A stretch of 64,000 nt of DNA from Astrocystis sublimbata (lineage: Eukaryota > Ascomycota > Sordariomycetes > Xylariales > Xylariaceae), in NCBI GenBank assembly GCA_022453515.1, contig JAJNNY010000028.1, positions 62,001-126,000 of the forward strand, in the 5' to 3' direction. Under the pieces are notes generated by a model. That model was given only the letters and a program-made list of their open reading frames with translations. It was not told where the DNA came from and did not search any database. Below are positions 21,062-32,751 of the stretch, in pieces. The first letter of the stretch is position 1. Every line of letters starts with the position of its first letter. A program made the translations under genes and the position numbers.

Positions 21062-24000
21062 TCACAACGCCTTGACGATGCTCTTATCATCAAACAAGTC
21101 CTTGAGCAAGCTCAGCACACAGCTTTCGACATCCAGCGCGCCCATAGCGTACGTGGACTCGTAAGCGTAGATACTGAGCTGTCCAAAAAACGGTCGCAAA
21201 ATCTTAACAATAAGGTCGTCTCTCCTGTCGACCGCGAGCTCATCATTAATGCCCCCTGGTCCCAAAAGAGGTCTGCGCTGTCCGCTGCCACCGGAGGCAA
21301 TCATAGCAGCGGACTCGGTAGGCAATGCGGAGCTGGTAGCTGCGTTACCAAGTTCCTCTGATAATTCGTCGGCTAATGCGACAGGCTGGTATGTAGCCGA
21401 GCGATATATGGCGTCGATGGTATCGGTGATGAACAACCACTCGTGTAGCTGGAAATCGTCGGGTGCCGCGGCAATCAAGACATCTAGGAGCTTGCAGGCA
21501 TGGAGAACGGACATGTTGCTGTAGGTATCTGACGATGGACTACTATCAGGTGCTGCAACAGAAGAGATAGCCATGTGCAATTCTGTATTGACAATTGGCC
21601 ATACAGGGGCGAGGTGTATCGTAGAAGTCCGGAGTACCAAAGCGCGAAGCACCATGTAAATATCCGCCCGAGTGGTTGATGATGGAGAGGATGTCGCAGT
21701 TGCTGCGAGTAAGTCTACAATACGCTCTAGTATGGGCTGTAAATCCGAGACAAATGTGTCCACTTCGCACGCTAGAATCAAGGTTGCAATGCGTCGGAGG
21801 TTAAGTTGAGTCTTGCGGTCAGCTTCAAGCCGTGCAGAAGTTGCGCCGACGCCGAAAACAATACCAGCAGTGGCAGGGGATGAGATACGACTTAATATCT
21901 CGGTTACACGATCCTTGTCAGTAACGGTCCACTGTCTTAGGAGCAGTAGCCAACTGCTCTGTACTAGAGCAGCAGACGATGTGAAATATCTAGCGTCGTT
22001 AAAAGCATCGCCCACATCTTTCTTCCAAGTCTTTTGATTACTCGGCAATCTCGTAAGCTCTTGTAGTAGATCTAGTGTTGTTTTCGTAATTGTATCCGGG
22101 AAAGATTTCGAGCGGATGGATGGCCCGATCAGGTTTGTAGAGATGGCCTGCGCCGCAGTCAAGACTCGATCCGACTCAACTAGGATCTTAGGCAGATTTG
22201 GAACAATCCGAGACAAAATGCCGACGACATCTTCTGCTCTTTCGGAGGGAGTCTGACCCTTAGTTTCTGCGTCTGGGTGAGTGTTAGACAAAGTATCAGT
22301 GAATGATGCGGGCCGTGTCGTGAAAAGAGCCGTTAAGAGTCGAAGAAAGAGGTCCTGATATGTGTTAGCAAGCGTTGTCAAAATTCTAACAACATAGATG
22401 ACTCACCCCGAGTTCCCTTCGCATCTTACGCTGCTCCCCAAAGTTCGTGTTATCCACCTTGGTTCCCAGTATCGCAGCAAATTCCAACAGACTAGGTAAT
22501 GTTTGCCTATGCGGGAACGGATTGCCAAGGAGATCCTTTAAGAACACCATGCAGTCTTGCCAGATCTCGTCCATTGCATCATCCTCCAGAGATTGTGCGT
22601 AATCGACTAGAAATATGACCAGGTCCGTGTCTTGCAACGAGACAGTCATCGTTGATTTCCTAGAAGGATCTAAGGCGCTGGGATTCGTGCGGCTATATAT
22701 CGCATTAAATATTGCCGGGACCGTGTGCCTTGGACGAGATCCGTCCAGCGCTGGGAGTAAATTGAACACTTCCTCAGACTGCTCTGCTACGCCAGGGCCA
22801 TCTAAGCCAGAGCGCCATATATCGATTACTGTCTCGAGACATTCCAGCGCCTCGGCGGCGAAAACGTGTTCGAGTAGGCGTCTGGAACGATTTCGCATTC
22901 GTAGAGATGTGTATTTGAACGAAGAAGCCGAGTCGGGGTCGAGATGGGTAACGTCACGACCTTGACCCCATGACCAAATCTTGAAGCACATTCGCACGGC
23001 ATCTTGAAATGCGAGTAGCACGGTAAGTCTGTCATTTGCAGTGGCACTACGAGACTGCGGCGCGTCTGAATTGAAGACACCGGAGACCATATTTCCGAAA
23101 AAGCCTTGAGGGTGATCGGGATTCTTTACCACTGGCATGCGAGACTCTTCAATGAGTAATTGATCATGGGCCTTGGCGAGGACCTGCTCGAGTGCATTCA
23201 GGAATGATATAAGTGTGGATTCAGGGGCACTTCCGCCGGAGGATCTGCCCCCTTTCTGACTAAACATTCTCTGGAGTGCTTCGAAAGTCTGGCCAATTTG
23301 GCCACACAAGGTTCCAACCAGGGGTATTAAAACCTGGAAGATGGTCATGGAGTAGAGTGGGAGGCTTTCTACAAGGAACCCTACCCAGCTATCCAAGACA
23401 GTGCGACTATTTGGCGAACTGAGCCCTAGCTGGATACATTTGAGGAGTGATGGCGGGGGTGCTGAGAATTCCGCTAGATGCTCTACAGATGCTGAGCTTC
23501 GCGGCAAACTGCCCGAAGGATAGCTCAACGCGCGTTTCTCGCCCGTCGGCGAGCTTGGCATCTCCGTCTGTGCTGCATCGCGGAGCTTAAGCGAGGCAAA
23601 TACCACGTCAAGCAACAGAACTTGGATATATGGATCAGGGAGCTCTAGTGATTGGGTGAGTCGATCGATTAAGGGCACCTCTATCCTGAGTGAGGATAGC
23701 TCGGCGGCGTACGGGTTCAGGAGAATCTGATGAAGTAGTGTGAGGGCACTACGATGGAGTTGGGTCATGCGGAGCTGCAGTGCGTTATCCTCAGGAAGCT
23801 TGTTTCCGGCTATGCAACGCAAGCAAACATGAATAAAGAAGGTTTGGAGCGAAATTTCACCCTCAGATCCGGCTTGCAGGCTGTCAGCCGAGTGAAATAA
23901 CATGGATTTGGCAATACACTTACTGATCTCAGACAGGTTCTGGCCAACACCTTCGAGGGTTTTCGTGGCCAATACACCCCACAGTGCGTCTGGGGCTAAC

Positions 24001-26939
24001 CGCAGAACATTGGACAAGGTACGGATGTAATACAGGCCAAGATCGAGCTCATCTTCACTAGAGAATGTGGTTGCTGCAGTTGATATGGTGGAATTCACTG
24101 TCTTTGATAGGGTGCGCAGAAAGCGAAGTTCTGAGAATTTTGTTACAAAAACAAAAAAGAGCCTAAACTTCTGTGTTAGTATACGCCTAGAAAAAGGGGG
24201 ACTCCTACGTGCTTTTCGATGCCTACAACGTTGTTGAGCCAGAGCTTGACTGCCACAAATAACTGTGTCCTCTCATCTAAGAGGGCATCTAGCATAAGGA
24301 AAAGCGGTCTTGTTAGCATGACCTCGTAGTAGTCCATTCCTGATAGTCGATGGGGAAGCTTAGGCTCCCCCAATGGCGTTTTGGGGGCTCTTCTGTCAGA
24401 GTGGGAGGAATGATCTTGTAAAGTGTGAGACCATAAGAGACCAAAAGTTCGGCCAGGGTCAGCTGACCGAACCGCGAAGGTCCCTGTAACATCATTTTCA
24501 AGCATAAGTTTTGCTATGGATGCTTCAATGTCGCGATTTGAAATAGTCAGGGCGGTCTGTAACTGCCATAGGCATCTAACAGCTTCGACATGGTATTTTG
24601 GCTCTGCTGGTGATAGAAAGTCCCATGCATGGCGCACCAACGGATCAACCAGATCGGACAAGGAATCCGTTGTTAACAGATCACTGTAGTAAAGTTGCGT
24701 GGCGAGTGACAAGACGGAATCCAAAGAACTGAAGGGCACCGTGAGGTTGGCGAGTTGAGTATGCATGGAAGAGAGAAGTCGCTCTGTGTCAAGGACATTT
24801 CCAGGAGATATCTTCGACGTTAAATGAGCTAGCAAACGACACCGGGTAGAGACGTCGATCAGAGGGTCTGCTGATGTGAAACTATTACAGACCAGGCTGC
24901 AAGCTTTCTGTATCAAGAGCTTCCCCATTTCAGGGGCAGATATCGGAATAGACCCAGCTTCCAAATTCCCTTGGTCAGAGACGTAAAAGTGCCTGATCTT
25001 CTTAAGCAGCTCTCTATTCGACATCGATACGAAGATCGAAGTGTTCGTGGACGCATCTGGTTTCTGCTGTGACTTGGCTGAAAACGCGCGCTCTGGGACA
25101 AGGTCGATCAGACTTGAGACAATATCAAGTGCCTGAGCTATGATCTGAGCTTTTCCATTATCTGAAGACTGTGGTTTTTCTGTACGGTCGCTGACATCTT
25201 CTACCATGGCAAGGCCAGATAGTGCAGCAAGAGGAGCATGAAAAGTGATCATCTCCTCTTCCCGTATATTGAAATGGGTCATAACAAATTGGATAAGTGC
25301 CAGTTTGTCGACACGTTCCGATGTTAACATGCTTCCTGGGCCTATGGCTTGCGCCATGAGCCCTACAAGCTCCCCATAAATCAGTCCACTCTCGACGCCA
25401 TCGAAAAAGACACTGGCGCTGCGCAGCACTTCGTTGAAGGCGGCCTTTTCTTTCGCTCTAGATTTGAAATCTCTCACGTTCACAATCAGCGGGAGAAAGA
25501 GTTCTGGCACAACTAGACCACCAATTTCCCATCGATCCATGAGAGACAGGCATATTCGGTATGGTTTAGCTATTTCTGCGGCATCGCTGTTGGATGAATT
25601 CTTTATCATTGACAACAAAGCGTCGATCAGCGTTTGAAGACTATACTGCTCGAAATAGCTTGTTTTGGAAGCTAGGTAGGCGTGGTGGTTGTCGGACGGG
25701 GATGTGGGCGACTCTGGGCCATCCTGATCTTGTTGGGGTTGCTCAGGCCCAAGAAACCAGGCCCAAAGTCGGCGGTTCAGGCTCATGTCTCGCCTGATGA
25801 CAACTCCAGCAGCCGCACGGAAGAGGAGTTCTAGGTCGTCCGACTTTACACGTTTCTGGAGCACTGTCGAGTGCAAAGGTAGGTTGGACACAAGAAGATC
25901 GAGGAAGCCCCGTTGGATCAAAAGCTGTTCGTCGGCGAGACCGGCTGCAAAGCATCGCAGAAGCAAGCCGGGCTCTGGGGAAGTTACCATATCCGCAAGA
26001 GCAGCCGTAAGGTTGTCGGTGCCCGTGTGTTTGCCCTCGTTCGAAGCGGGCTCAGTATTCAGGGGATGTCCAAGCGGGGGCAAGTTTCGGATCAGGTATG
26101 CGAGCGCACCTGGCCGCCGACTCCCACTGGTGATGGCAGCCAGAAAGAAACACTGCCAGAAAAAGTCGTCGCCGGACGAGTGCTTCTCTGTGAGAGACTC
26201 GCTGTTTGGTGATCGAATAACAGACTTGAAGCTCTCGACTAGGGTCAGAGTACGATCAAAGTCCTCGCTCGTATCGTCTTCTAGGCCAGGCAATAGGGTC
26301 ATGATTACGGATTTGATGGCAGGGCGCAGAGCAAGTGGATCGACGCGCAAGAGATATTTCTCTAGCAGGTCGAGGAATCGAGTTCTCACGGCCAACGAAG
26401 CGAAAGAGAGGGTCGGGGCCAAGCCCGATAGATACAATGGGAGGTCCTTGGACAGGCCATTTTCGCCTATAACGGAGAATATGTAGTCGTATACTTCGAT
26501 GGCTTTTTGGTGTACGCCGGATGGGAGCGATGGGTTCAGGCACTGGGAAAGGCGCTTTGCGACCAAGGCTTTCGAGGGTATGGCGGTATTGTTGGACTGT
26601 CGAGCTTGTAGGGCCTGGACAAAAGATGCATGTCAGCAAGCTGTGAATATAAGGAGGGGAGCAGACATGCGGCTGGCGAAAAGGTGGGAGGGAAGCAAGG
26701 GAGGCAGGACTGACCTTGAGGAGCCTGCTCAGGAAGGAAATATAATCAGCCCATTCTTCCAAGGCTGTATCGAACAGGGCCAGGGCTCGCTCAACACCCG
26801 AAGCATATTTCCGATAGTGCTTGTCTCTCGGGGCGACGTCGTCTGCGCCCAGCTGATTCCGCCATTGTCGGATGGTGGGCGTGTTGCGTCCAGAGCTCTC
26901 GGGGGACATGGAGCGTCGAGGACCCGGCTCGAGCGCCAT
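21062..26939 (-). CDS. dopA: Dopey-family protein DOP1/DopA
   Basis: A very large Dopey protein, acting with MON2 and a flippase in Golgi/endosome traffic in yeast; Aspergillus DopA is needed for normal development. Exons are 26939-26715, 26614-24209, 24170-22407 and 22354-21062, giving 1895 residues. The N-terminus carries the diagnostic Dopey block: KHYRKYASGVERALALFD, LPSKALVAKRLSQCLNPSLP-like sequence, GVHQKAIEVYDYIF and LPLYLSGLAP. The rest is alpha-helical repeat-like with the conserved KFSELRFLRTLSKTV and LELPDPYIQVLLLDV segments. Introns 1 and 3 are clear. Intron 2, modelled as 24208-24171, would be only 38 nt; an alternative donor about 24 bases upstream also keeps the frame. The gene converges on the bZIP gene with a 198-bp spacer. 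Confidence 0.92.
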
Positions 26940-27457
26940 GGCTGGCTGGCAGAACTAAGGCGGCACGAGTGGAAGAAACATGGAGTCGCGTGGGCGGCCG
27001 GTGGACAGGTCAAGGCGCATTGCTTTTTTGCGCAAGTCGCCGCCGATGCGTTACGGATTATGTCGTCGAGGGGTCCTCCGACATTGAAGACACGACGCAA
27101 CAGGTATATAGAGTGTTTTAGGTGGATGCCTGCACCGAGCTATCTCTAGGGTACATAGTACATGTAGGGGACCAGATGCATGTGACGGAGCGTGTAGCGA
27201 GGACCTTGACGAACAGCCCTGTTGACCAGTCTGCGTCCGTACTAGGTACGGCATCATTACCCACCCGAGCACCTACCCGTAGGTATCTACAGCACACTGC
27301 TTGGAACCTCAGGCTGTGGCGCCCGTTCCTGGGGACTGGATCAGTAAATAGTGGGGTTGGCTTGGCGGGCATGACGCACGAACAGGGGTTAGCTGTCTCC
27401 CAATAGCTGAGGCGCGTTAGCTCTGCGCCGTCCCATCGTACCTACTTATTTAAATTG
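26940..27457. other. Spacer between DOP1 start and the tandem repeat
   Basis: This is the DOP1 promoter side (reading leftwards). No gene is recognised. TAGGTA-type motifs occur around 27,242-27,285. Confidence 0.45.
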
Positions 27458-27745
27458 ATTCACTTTATTCACTTTATTCACTTTATTCACTTTATTCACT
27501 TTATTCACTTTATTCACTTTATTCACTTTATTCACTTTATTCACTTTATTCACTTTATTCACTTTATTCACTTTATTCACTTTATTCACTTTATTCACTT
27601 TATTCACTTTATTCACTTTATTCACTTTATTCACTTTATTCACTTTATTCACTTTATTCACTTTATTCACTTTATTCACTTTATTCACTTTATTCACTTT
27701 ATTCACTTTATTCACTTTATTCACTTTATTCACTTTATTCACTTT
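27458..27745. repeat. 32-copy perfect 9-bp tandem repeat (ATTCACTTT)
   Basis: The unit ATTCACTTT repeats 32 times in 288 bases with no visible mismatch. Since 9 is a multiple of 3, all frames that avoid stops stay open along the array (Phe-Ile-His on one strand, Asn-Lys-Val on the other), creating misleading open frames. It starts about 90 bases beyond the stop codon of the GFA-domain gene, in its 3' flank. Homogeneity implies recent expansion. No coding role is claimed. Confidence 0.97.
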
Positions 27746-27836
27746 ATTATTTGCTACAGGGCTGGATTAACTCTGGCTCTTGGTATCTTTTCCTTCAAGT
27801 AGAACTTTATAGAACACGCCTTCGACGATGGTCTAT

Positions 27837-28354
27837 TTACTCCTGGGGGAAAGGTTCGATATAAGCTGGCCCGAGCTTGTTTCTCCCATCCACATGTTTT
27901 AAGTCGAGCTCTTTTATGAGCTGTTCGATGCCGACAAAGGTCCGCAGCTATTTCCAACATTAGAATCCTGAATCCTCGGACAGCAAAGCCTAGAAGACAA
28001 ATAACAATCATCTGTCTCTTTAAAACTCACATTCACTGCAGTGACCTGCCTTTCGATCTCGCGGTCCGCTTCCGAGAAATCGATGAGGATACTGGTCCCG
28101 CACATTGGACAAAACTTGTGTGCCTTCTTTGCCTGTCCGAAGCGGTAGGATTTCATCTGAAGCTCGCCGGTGCGAAATTCCACATCTTCACGCTTGGGGT
28201 ACACGAAGAGATACCCGTTCTTGGTGCATATGGAGCAGTTGCAGGATACGATCTTGGAGGACGCTATGTCTGGCAATCGGACGGAGAACGTGACCAGGCC
28301 ACAATGACAGTTGGCGTGGTAGGTCTGAATGGAAATTGACGAGCTGGTAGACAT
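27837..28354 (-). CDS. GFA-domain (CENP-V/GFA family) zinc protein
   Basis: A member of the GFA family, named for glutathione-dependent formaldehyde-activating enzyme; most fungal members have unknown substrates. Exons 28354-28031 and 27947-27837 give 144 residues. Zinc ligands are visible: C16-x-C18 in ANCHCG, C38-x-C40-x2-C43 in SCNCSIC, and C82-x2-C85 in FCPMCGTS. The second exon encodes the typical family ending, VGIEQLIKELDLKHVDG. The splice uses GTGAGT and an ATAG acceptor after TTCTAATG. An in-frame upstream ATG at 28486 would add 44 residues rich in Ser, Pro and His with no clear targeting signal, so the downstream start is preferred. Confidence 0.88.
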
Positions 28355-28500
28355 AGTGTTATGGGGTGATTGGGCTTGAGCTACCGGAACAGAAGGTTGA
28401 GCGAAGGGAGTGAGATGGGTGTGGGACTGAGATGTGGCGAGGGGGTGAGGGGGTGAGGGAGTAGTAGCACTCACTTTCCATGGCATGGGATGTTGGCATC

Positions 28501-28867
28501 TCAGATGAGTGGATTCCTACGTAATTTTGGTATATAAGGTAGGTTGTTACACAACATTCCGTTTCCGGGACATAGAAGGACAAAGGTCTGGTTTTCGTTG
28601 CAAACTTCCCCAATATCGCCACTGTCCCTAGCAGCCACAAATGCCACCTCAGTCTCTGACAAGCCCTCACACCAGGCATCTCAAATGCCTTTGGACAGTA
28701 GCATATCTAACGATTATGAATTGGGGCTTACGCTTCCGCCAAGGCTCTGGAGTGTTGAGCTTTGCCCAAGCACGCTCTCGTGTCTTGCCTTGGAAGATTA
28801 GAAGCGGAGTTGCTAACACCCAAGTAATAGCGAGAGTTACAATTGACAGAATTTGTGTAGTCTTCAT
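28501..28867 (-). CDS. Candidate small secreted cysteine-containing protein (weak model)
   Basis: The model has exons 28867-28732 and 28679-28501, giving 104 residues. The first exon starts with a convincing signal peptide: MKTTQ, a hydrophobic core, and a VLA-TP cleavage site near residue 19. The second exon supplies four cysteines (WCEG, EVCNEN, LLCPG, MLCNN) and a basic C-terminus. The intron is 52 nt, with donor GTAAGC and a weak acceptor TTGAG. No family is recognised. The opposite strand is also open here, so the call is tentative. If real, the size, leader and cysteines would fit a small secreted or effector-like protein. Confidence 0.3.
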
Positions 28868-29783
28868 ATTGTGTGTAGAATAGCCAGGAAAGAGCTGAAG
28901 TAGCTAGTATTGTGTCTGATTCGAAAGATATTCCCGAGACTCTGGGCCATAGTATGAAATTGACAACAGCGTCAGCTTTATATCTACATCAGTGTTACTT
29001 AACTTCAATATTTACTAGATCGATTGCAGCAATGAATAATTGGAAGGAAATCACAGCGGCCAATAGGGCTTTGCCTTCCTTGCCAGGCTCCTTTTATTAT
29101 ACCTGCCTAGTATCATAGAAACAGTCGCAGAATTCCAATAAAACAATCTTAGAACAGAGCCTGGAGGTTTACACGTTATTACGGATGTATGAAGGCCAGC
29201 TAAGCGTTCTATATAGTTGAGCTCATTTGCCCAAACCCACGTAGCGTCGAAGGCTATGATTGTTAAAGCACATAAATGCGATCAATCACAAAACGATATT
29301 CAGATGAGCATCACCAAGGACAATCAATACCTTCTTCCGAGGTTTTATCATAGGTGTGTTAGCCAGTCCCCCAGTATCACCCTTTCTAGTGGATATAGGC
29401 AGGCCTTACCTACTGACCCCACTGGAGGCTGGTACGGTAGCTGTGAGGGGTCCTATATGTGGGTCATGCTCAGGCTGCATCCCTATTCCGATTTGGGACA
29501 GTGGTCCAGTGGTACCTGGCCGTACCTGACATAGTACGTTACGTAATCTTTTTCATGAGCCACTTCATTCCGGTTCATGGTTCATTCATACCGCCAACTA
29601 TTCGTTTTAAGTTTCATACCTCGCCGAGCGGATCTCGTGAACACAATGGAGCGTCAGAACCTCGATGTCTTTTGATGCAGATAGATGAAACCCACAGGAC
29701 CATTCACCCGAGCACGTGTTGGGCTTATTTAGAGAGGCATGATGACATAGGAACGCCTGCGTCGCCTTGAACAATCGAACACT
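28868..29783. other. Spacer upstream of MON1
   Basis: No gene is recognised. CCAAT boxes are at 29060-29064 and 29135-29139. The rest is unremarkable. Confidence 0.45.
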
Positions 29784-31580
29784 ATGGCTGTTGAAGATGT
29801 CGGCGCCGACGTCGCCGCCGCCGGTGACGATGAGCGTCTTCCTCCATTGCCTCCGAGGCCACCATTGCAATCGAAGCCCACAACTGCACTATCATCCATG
29901 ACTATCCAGACCCTATCCTTCCCTGATGGATCTCGTGGCACCTTCTCGACAACAGTTGATGGTGCAGCGGCCGAGGAGGGCAAGGCTTCTCCCACAGACG
30001 GGTCAGATCTTACGAGTTCGGGGCTTCATGTCATCCCTCAGAATCAAGACACAGACGAGTCTATGAGCGTGATGAGCATGGCCCCCACCCTGCGTCCACC
30101 TGGAGATCTGGAGAGTTTACTCGTGGGAGACATGGCCAAGAGGAGCCCGGCGTGGACATTGTTGCGTGCCCAGTCGGCTGCCGTGCCCCCGTTCGAATCG
30201 CTACAAGCAGGGGAGCACACTGCTCTCTCCGGCTTCGAACGAGAATTCGACGACATCCCAGGCCAAGCAGAGAAGGACTGGAGCGACGGAGACAGACTCC
30301 AGATCTGGAAGTCCAAGCTGAAACACTACATGATTATTTCGTCTGCAGGAAAGCCCATCTACAGTAGACATGGTGACTTGAGTCTGATCAACTCCTCGAT
30401 GGGAGTGATCCAGACCATCATATCGTTTTACGAGGGCGCCAAGAATCCACTTCTCGGCTTCACCGCCGGGGATGCACGCTTCGTCATTGCCACAGAAGGC
30501 CCTCTGTATCTTGTAGCCATCAGTAGACTCGGCGAGAGTGATGCACAACTCAGAGCTCAGCTCAACGCACTTTATATGCAGATCCTATCCACATTGACAC
30601 TTCCCACCTTGACTAACATCTTCGCCAACCGACCTTCGACAGATCTTCAAAGACCTCTGCAAGGTACAGAAACACTGCTGTCATCGCTAGCTGACAGTTT
30701 CACCAGAGGTTCAGCTTCTGCTCTCCTTGGATCTCTGGAGTGTCTGAGGATACGCAAGTCTCACCGACACTCTATCAACAATGCTTTCCTGAAAGCCAGG
30801 GCCGACTCACTCCTCTACGGCTTGATAGTCGCTGGTGGGAGGCTCGTGAGCGTCATTCGGCCTCGCAGACACTCGCTTCACCCAAGCGATTTGCAGCTTA
30901 TATTCAACATGTTGTTCGAATCTGGAGGGATCAAAGCTGCAGGTGGTGAGAACTGGATCCCACTCTGCTTGCCCGCCTTTAACAACAGAGGCTATCTTTA
31001 TATGTATGTGAGCTTTCTAGACAGCCAGCCGGATGGAGCCGAACACACAACAGACGAGACTACTACTGCGGAAGAGGCAACCGCCATCATCCTCATCAGC
31101 ACCGACAAAGAGAGCTTCTTTGCCCTGCAGACAATGCGAGATGACGTTGTGACCGAACTGAAGAAAAAAGGGCTTCTGGATCTCATCAAGACAACAGCAG
31201 TAAAAGGTCGCCCCTCGGTGACAGACATTGCGCCAAACACTCATATTAGCCATTTCCTATTCAAGTCGAAAGCTAATGTACAATTCTGGATGCCCTCATT
31301 GCAACCCACGTTCGACAACAACCTCTCGCATCGAAGGCTCATGTCGTTATATGCCCATTTGCATGGTAGCGTGCATGCCAGGCACTCGCATCTTAAGGTA
31401 CTGCACTGCGTAAGCGAAGATGCCACGTCGCTTGCCTGGGTAACGCCCATCTTTGAGTTCTACTGCGTTGCAGGGCCCAATACTTCCCGAGTCGCCATGA
31501 CACAGGGAGTCAACAAAATCATGCAGTGGGCGAAACGGGAGGAGGAGCGACTGTTCATAATTGGCGGCGGGGTGTTCTAA
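29784..31580 (+). CDS. MON1: Vacuolar fusion protein MON1
   Basis: MON1 forms with CCZ1 the GEF that activates the Rab7 GTPase on late endosomes and vacuoles, and is needed for vacuole fusion and autophagy. A single exon gives 598 residues. A variable, Pro/Ser-rich N-terminus (1-190) is followed by the longin-type domains with family segments [55 protein letters not shown]-like and [21 protein letters not shown]. The 3' end overlaps the coding end of the convergent gene at 31555-32751 by 26 bp. MON1 is not a partner of the nearby DOP1, whose partner is MON2. Confidence 0.95.
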   Translation: MAVEDVGADVAAAGDDERLPPLPPRPPLQSKPTTALSSMTIQTLSFPDGSRGTFSTTVDGAAAEEGKASPTDGSDLTSSGLHVIPQNQDTDESMSVMSMAPTLRPPGDLESLLVGDMAKRSPAWTLLRAQSAAVPPFESLQAGEHTALSGFEREFDDIPGQAEKDWSDGDRLQIWKSKLKHYMIISSAGKPIYSRHGDLSLINSSMGVIQTIISFYEGAKNPLLGFTAGDARFVIATEGPLYLVAISRLGESDAQLRAQLNALYMQILSTLTLPTLTNIFANRPSTDLQRPLQGTETLLSSLADSFTRGSASALLGSLECLRIRKSHRHSINNAFLKARADSLLYGLIVAGGRLVSVIRPRRHSLHPSDLQLIFNMLFESGGIKAAGGENWIPLCLPAFNNRGYLYMYVSFLDSQPDGAEHTTDETTTAEEATAIILISTDKESFFALQTMRDDVVTELKKKGLLDLIKTTAVKGRPSVTDIAPNTHISHFLFKSKANVQFWMPSLQPTFDNNLSHRRLMSLYAHLHGSVHARHSHLKVLHCVSEDATSLAWVTPIFEFYCVAGPNTSRVAMTQGVNKIMQWAKREEERLFIIGGGVF

Positions 31581-32751
31581 GGCCAGAATATCTCAATCCG
31601 GCCTCCTGCTTTCCTGGACGGGGACTTGGGTATCCCCCCGATTCGGTACGGATACGCCATCTATTGACCATTCGCAACCTTGCGTCGGTTAACTCTTGGT
31701 CCGGCTTGTTAGGGTTCTCGTTTTGGCCATTCAAAAGCCCGGTTTCACTGCTGATAATGTCTCTTCCACGCCGGTTGGCATTCGTGTGACCGAAGGATGG
31801 AGAAGGGACGTCTGCTCGATCCAGCTCTCTGCCGGTTCGGCGCTTCACCTGCAAGACTTCTTCTCCGCCCATCTCGACACTATTCCGGGCTCGTGTGTCA
31901 ACGACCTCCGTTCCATCTTCTTTCATGGGACATGTCCCTTTTGACGCGCCATGACCAGCTTGTGTGTCAGGTGAGATGAAGTCCATTGCGCCCGAGGCCG
32001 AAGCAACGTCGTCGAATCGGCTTCGGAAGTATCCATACATCTGAGCCTCTCTCAGTTCTTTTTCGAGCGCAAATGCTTCGCTATTGACGTAATCCTTATC
32101 GACGTGCTCACCATCGAAACTACTAAACTGCCCTGCTTCCTGGATGGTAGAAATATTGGAAACGTGGTCAACATTGGCTCGTTCACCACTTATCACACTG
32201 GGAGAGCCGTCAATTGCGGTTTCCGAGGTGCTATTCATGGCACTAGCTCTGGGACTGCTCAACACCGCTTTGGTCGAGAACGAGTCAACAACAGAGCCAG
32301 CAGGACCAACGGGACTAACGGGTTCAACGGGGTCATTGTATAAGCCCTGTACGGTGTTTATCGACACGTCGCGTGTGGCTACGGGTGCCGGGTCACGTCG
32401 CAGTCGGTGCCACGGTTCGTCTTGCTACATGACACACCGAAGTCAATACACAATATCTACATGCTGTCGAGAAAGGCCTCACGGCTCTGGAAAAGGGTAT
32501 CTTGTTTAAGCAAGTATGTGCCTCTTGGACCATGGGAAAGGGGGTGTGAACAAAACACATCAGCAACTTACCCGATAAAAGTCACGACGCGCTTCGTAAT
32601 TCGGCACACATGTCGACGCCGATGAACGCTTATCTCCTTTCCACAGCCGTTGCAATCGCCGCACGCCTTTTCGTATCGGTTCAGCGTAGGAGGACAGGCG
32701 CTTCTTGATACGGCGCGCGAACTTCTTATCGAATGGATGATAGCTGGCCAT
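31555..32751 (-). CDS. Unrecognised protein with a basic N-terminal helix
   Basis: Two exons, 32751-32572 and 32424-31555, give 349 residues. The intron (GTAAGT...GTAG, 147 nt) joins in phase 0. I do not recognise a family. The first 45 residues are strongly basic and probably helical, with [13 protein letters not shown] followed by [13 protein letters not shown]. The remainder is polar, Ser/Asp/Glu-rich and probably disordered, except a helical block near residues 165-190 ([22 protein letters not shown]). There is no signal peptide or membrane span. The stop lies inside the MON1 coding sequence on the other strand. The basic motif recurs at the C-terminus of the protein encoded at 34504-37728. 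Confidence 0.75.

Noticed and set aside
27446..27802. Open frames of about 100 codons on both strands at 27.5 kb
   Set aside because: They are by-products of the 9-bp tandem repeat, encoding only Phe-Ile-His or Asn-Lys-Val triplets.
21062..31580. DOP1 and MON1 read as a functional gene pair
   Set aside because: DOP1 works with MON2, not MON1; MON1 works with CCZ1. The proximity carries no known functional meaning.
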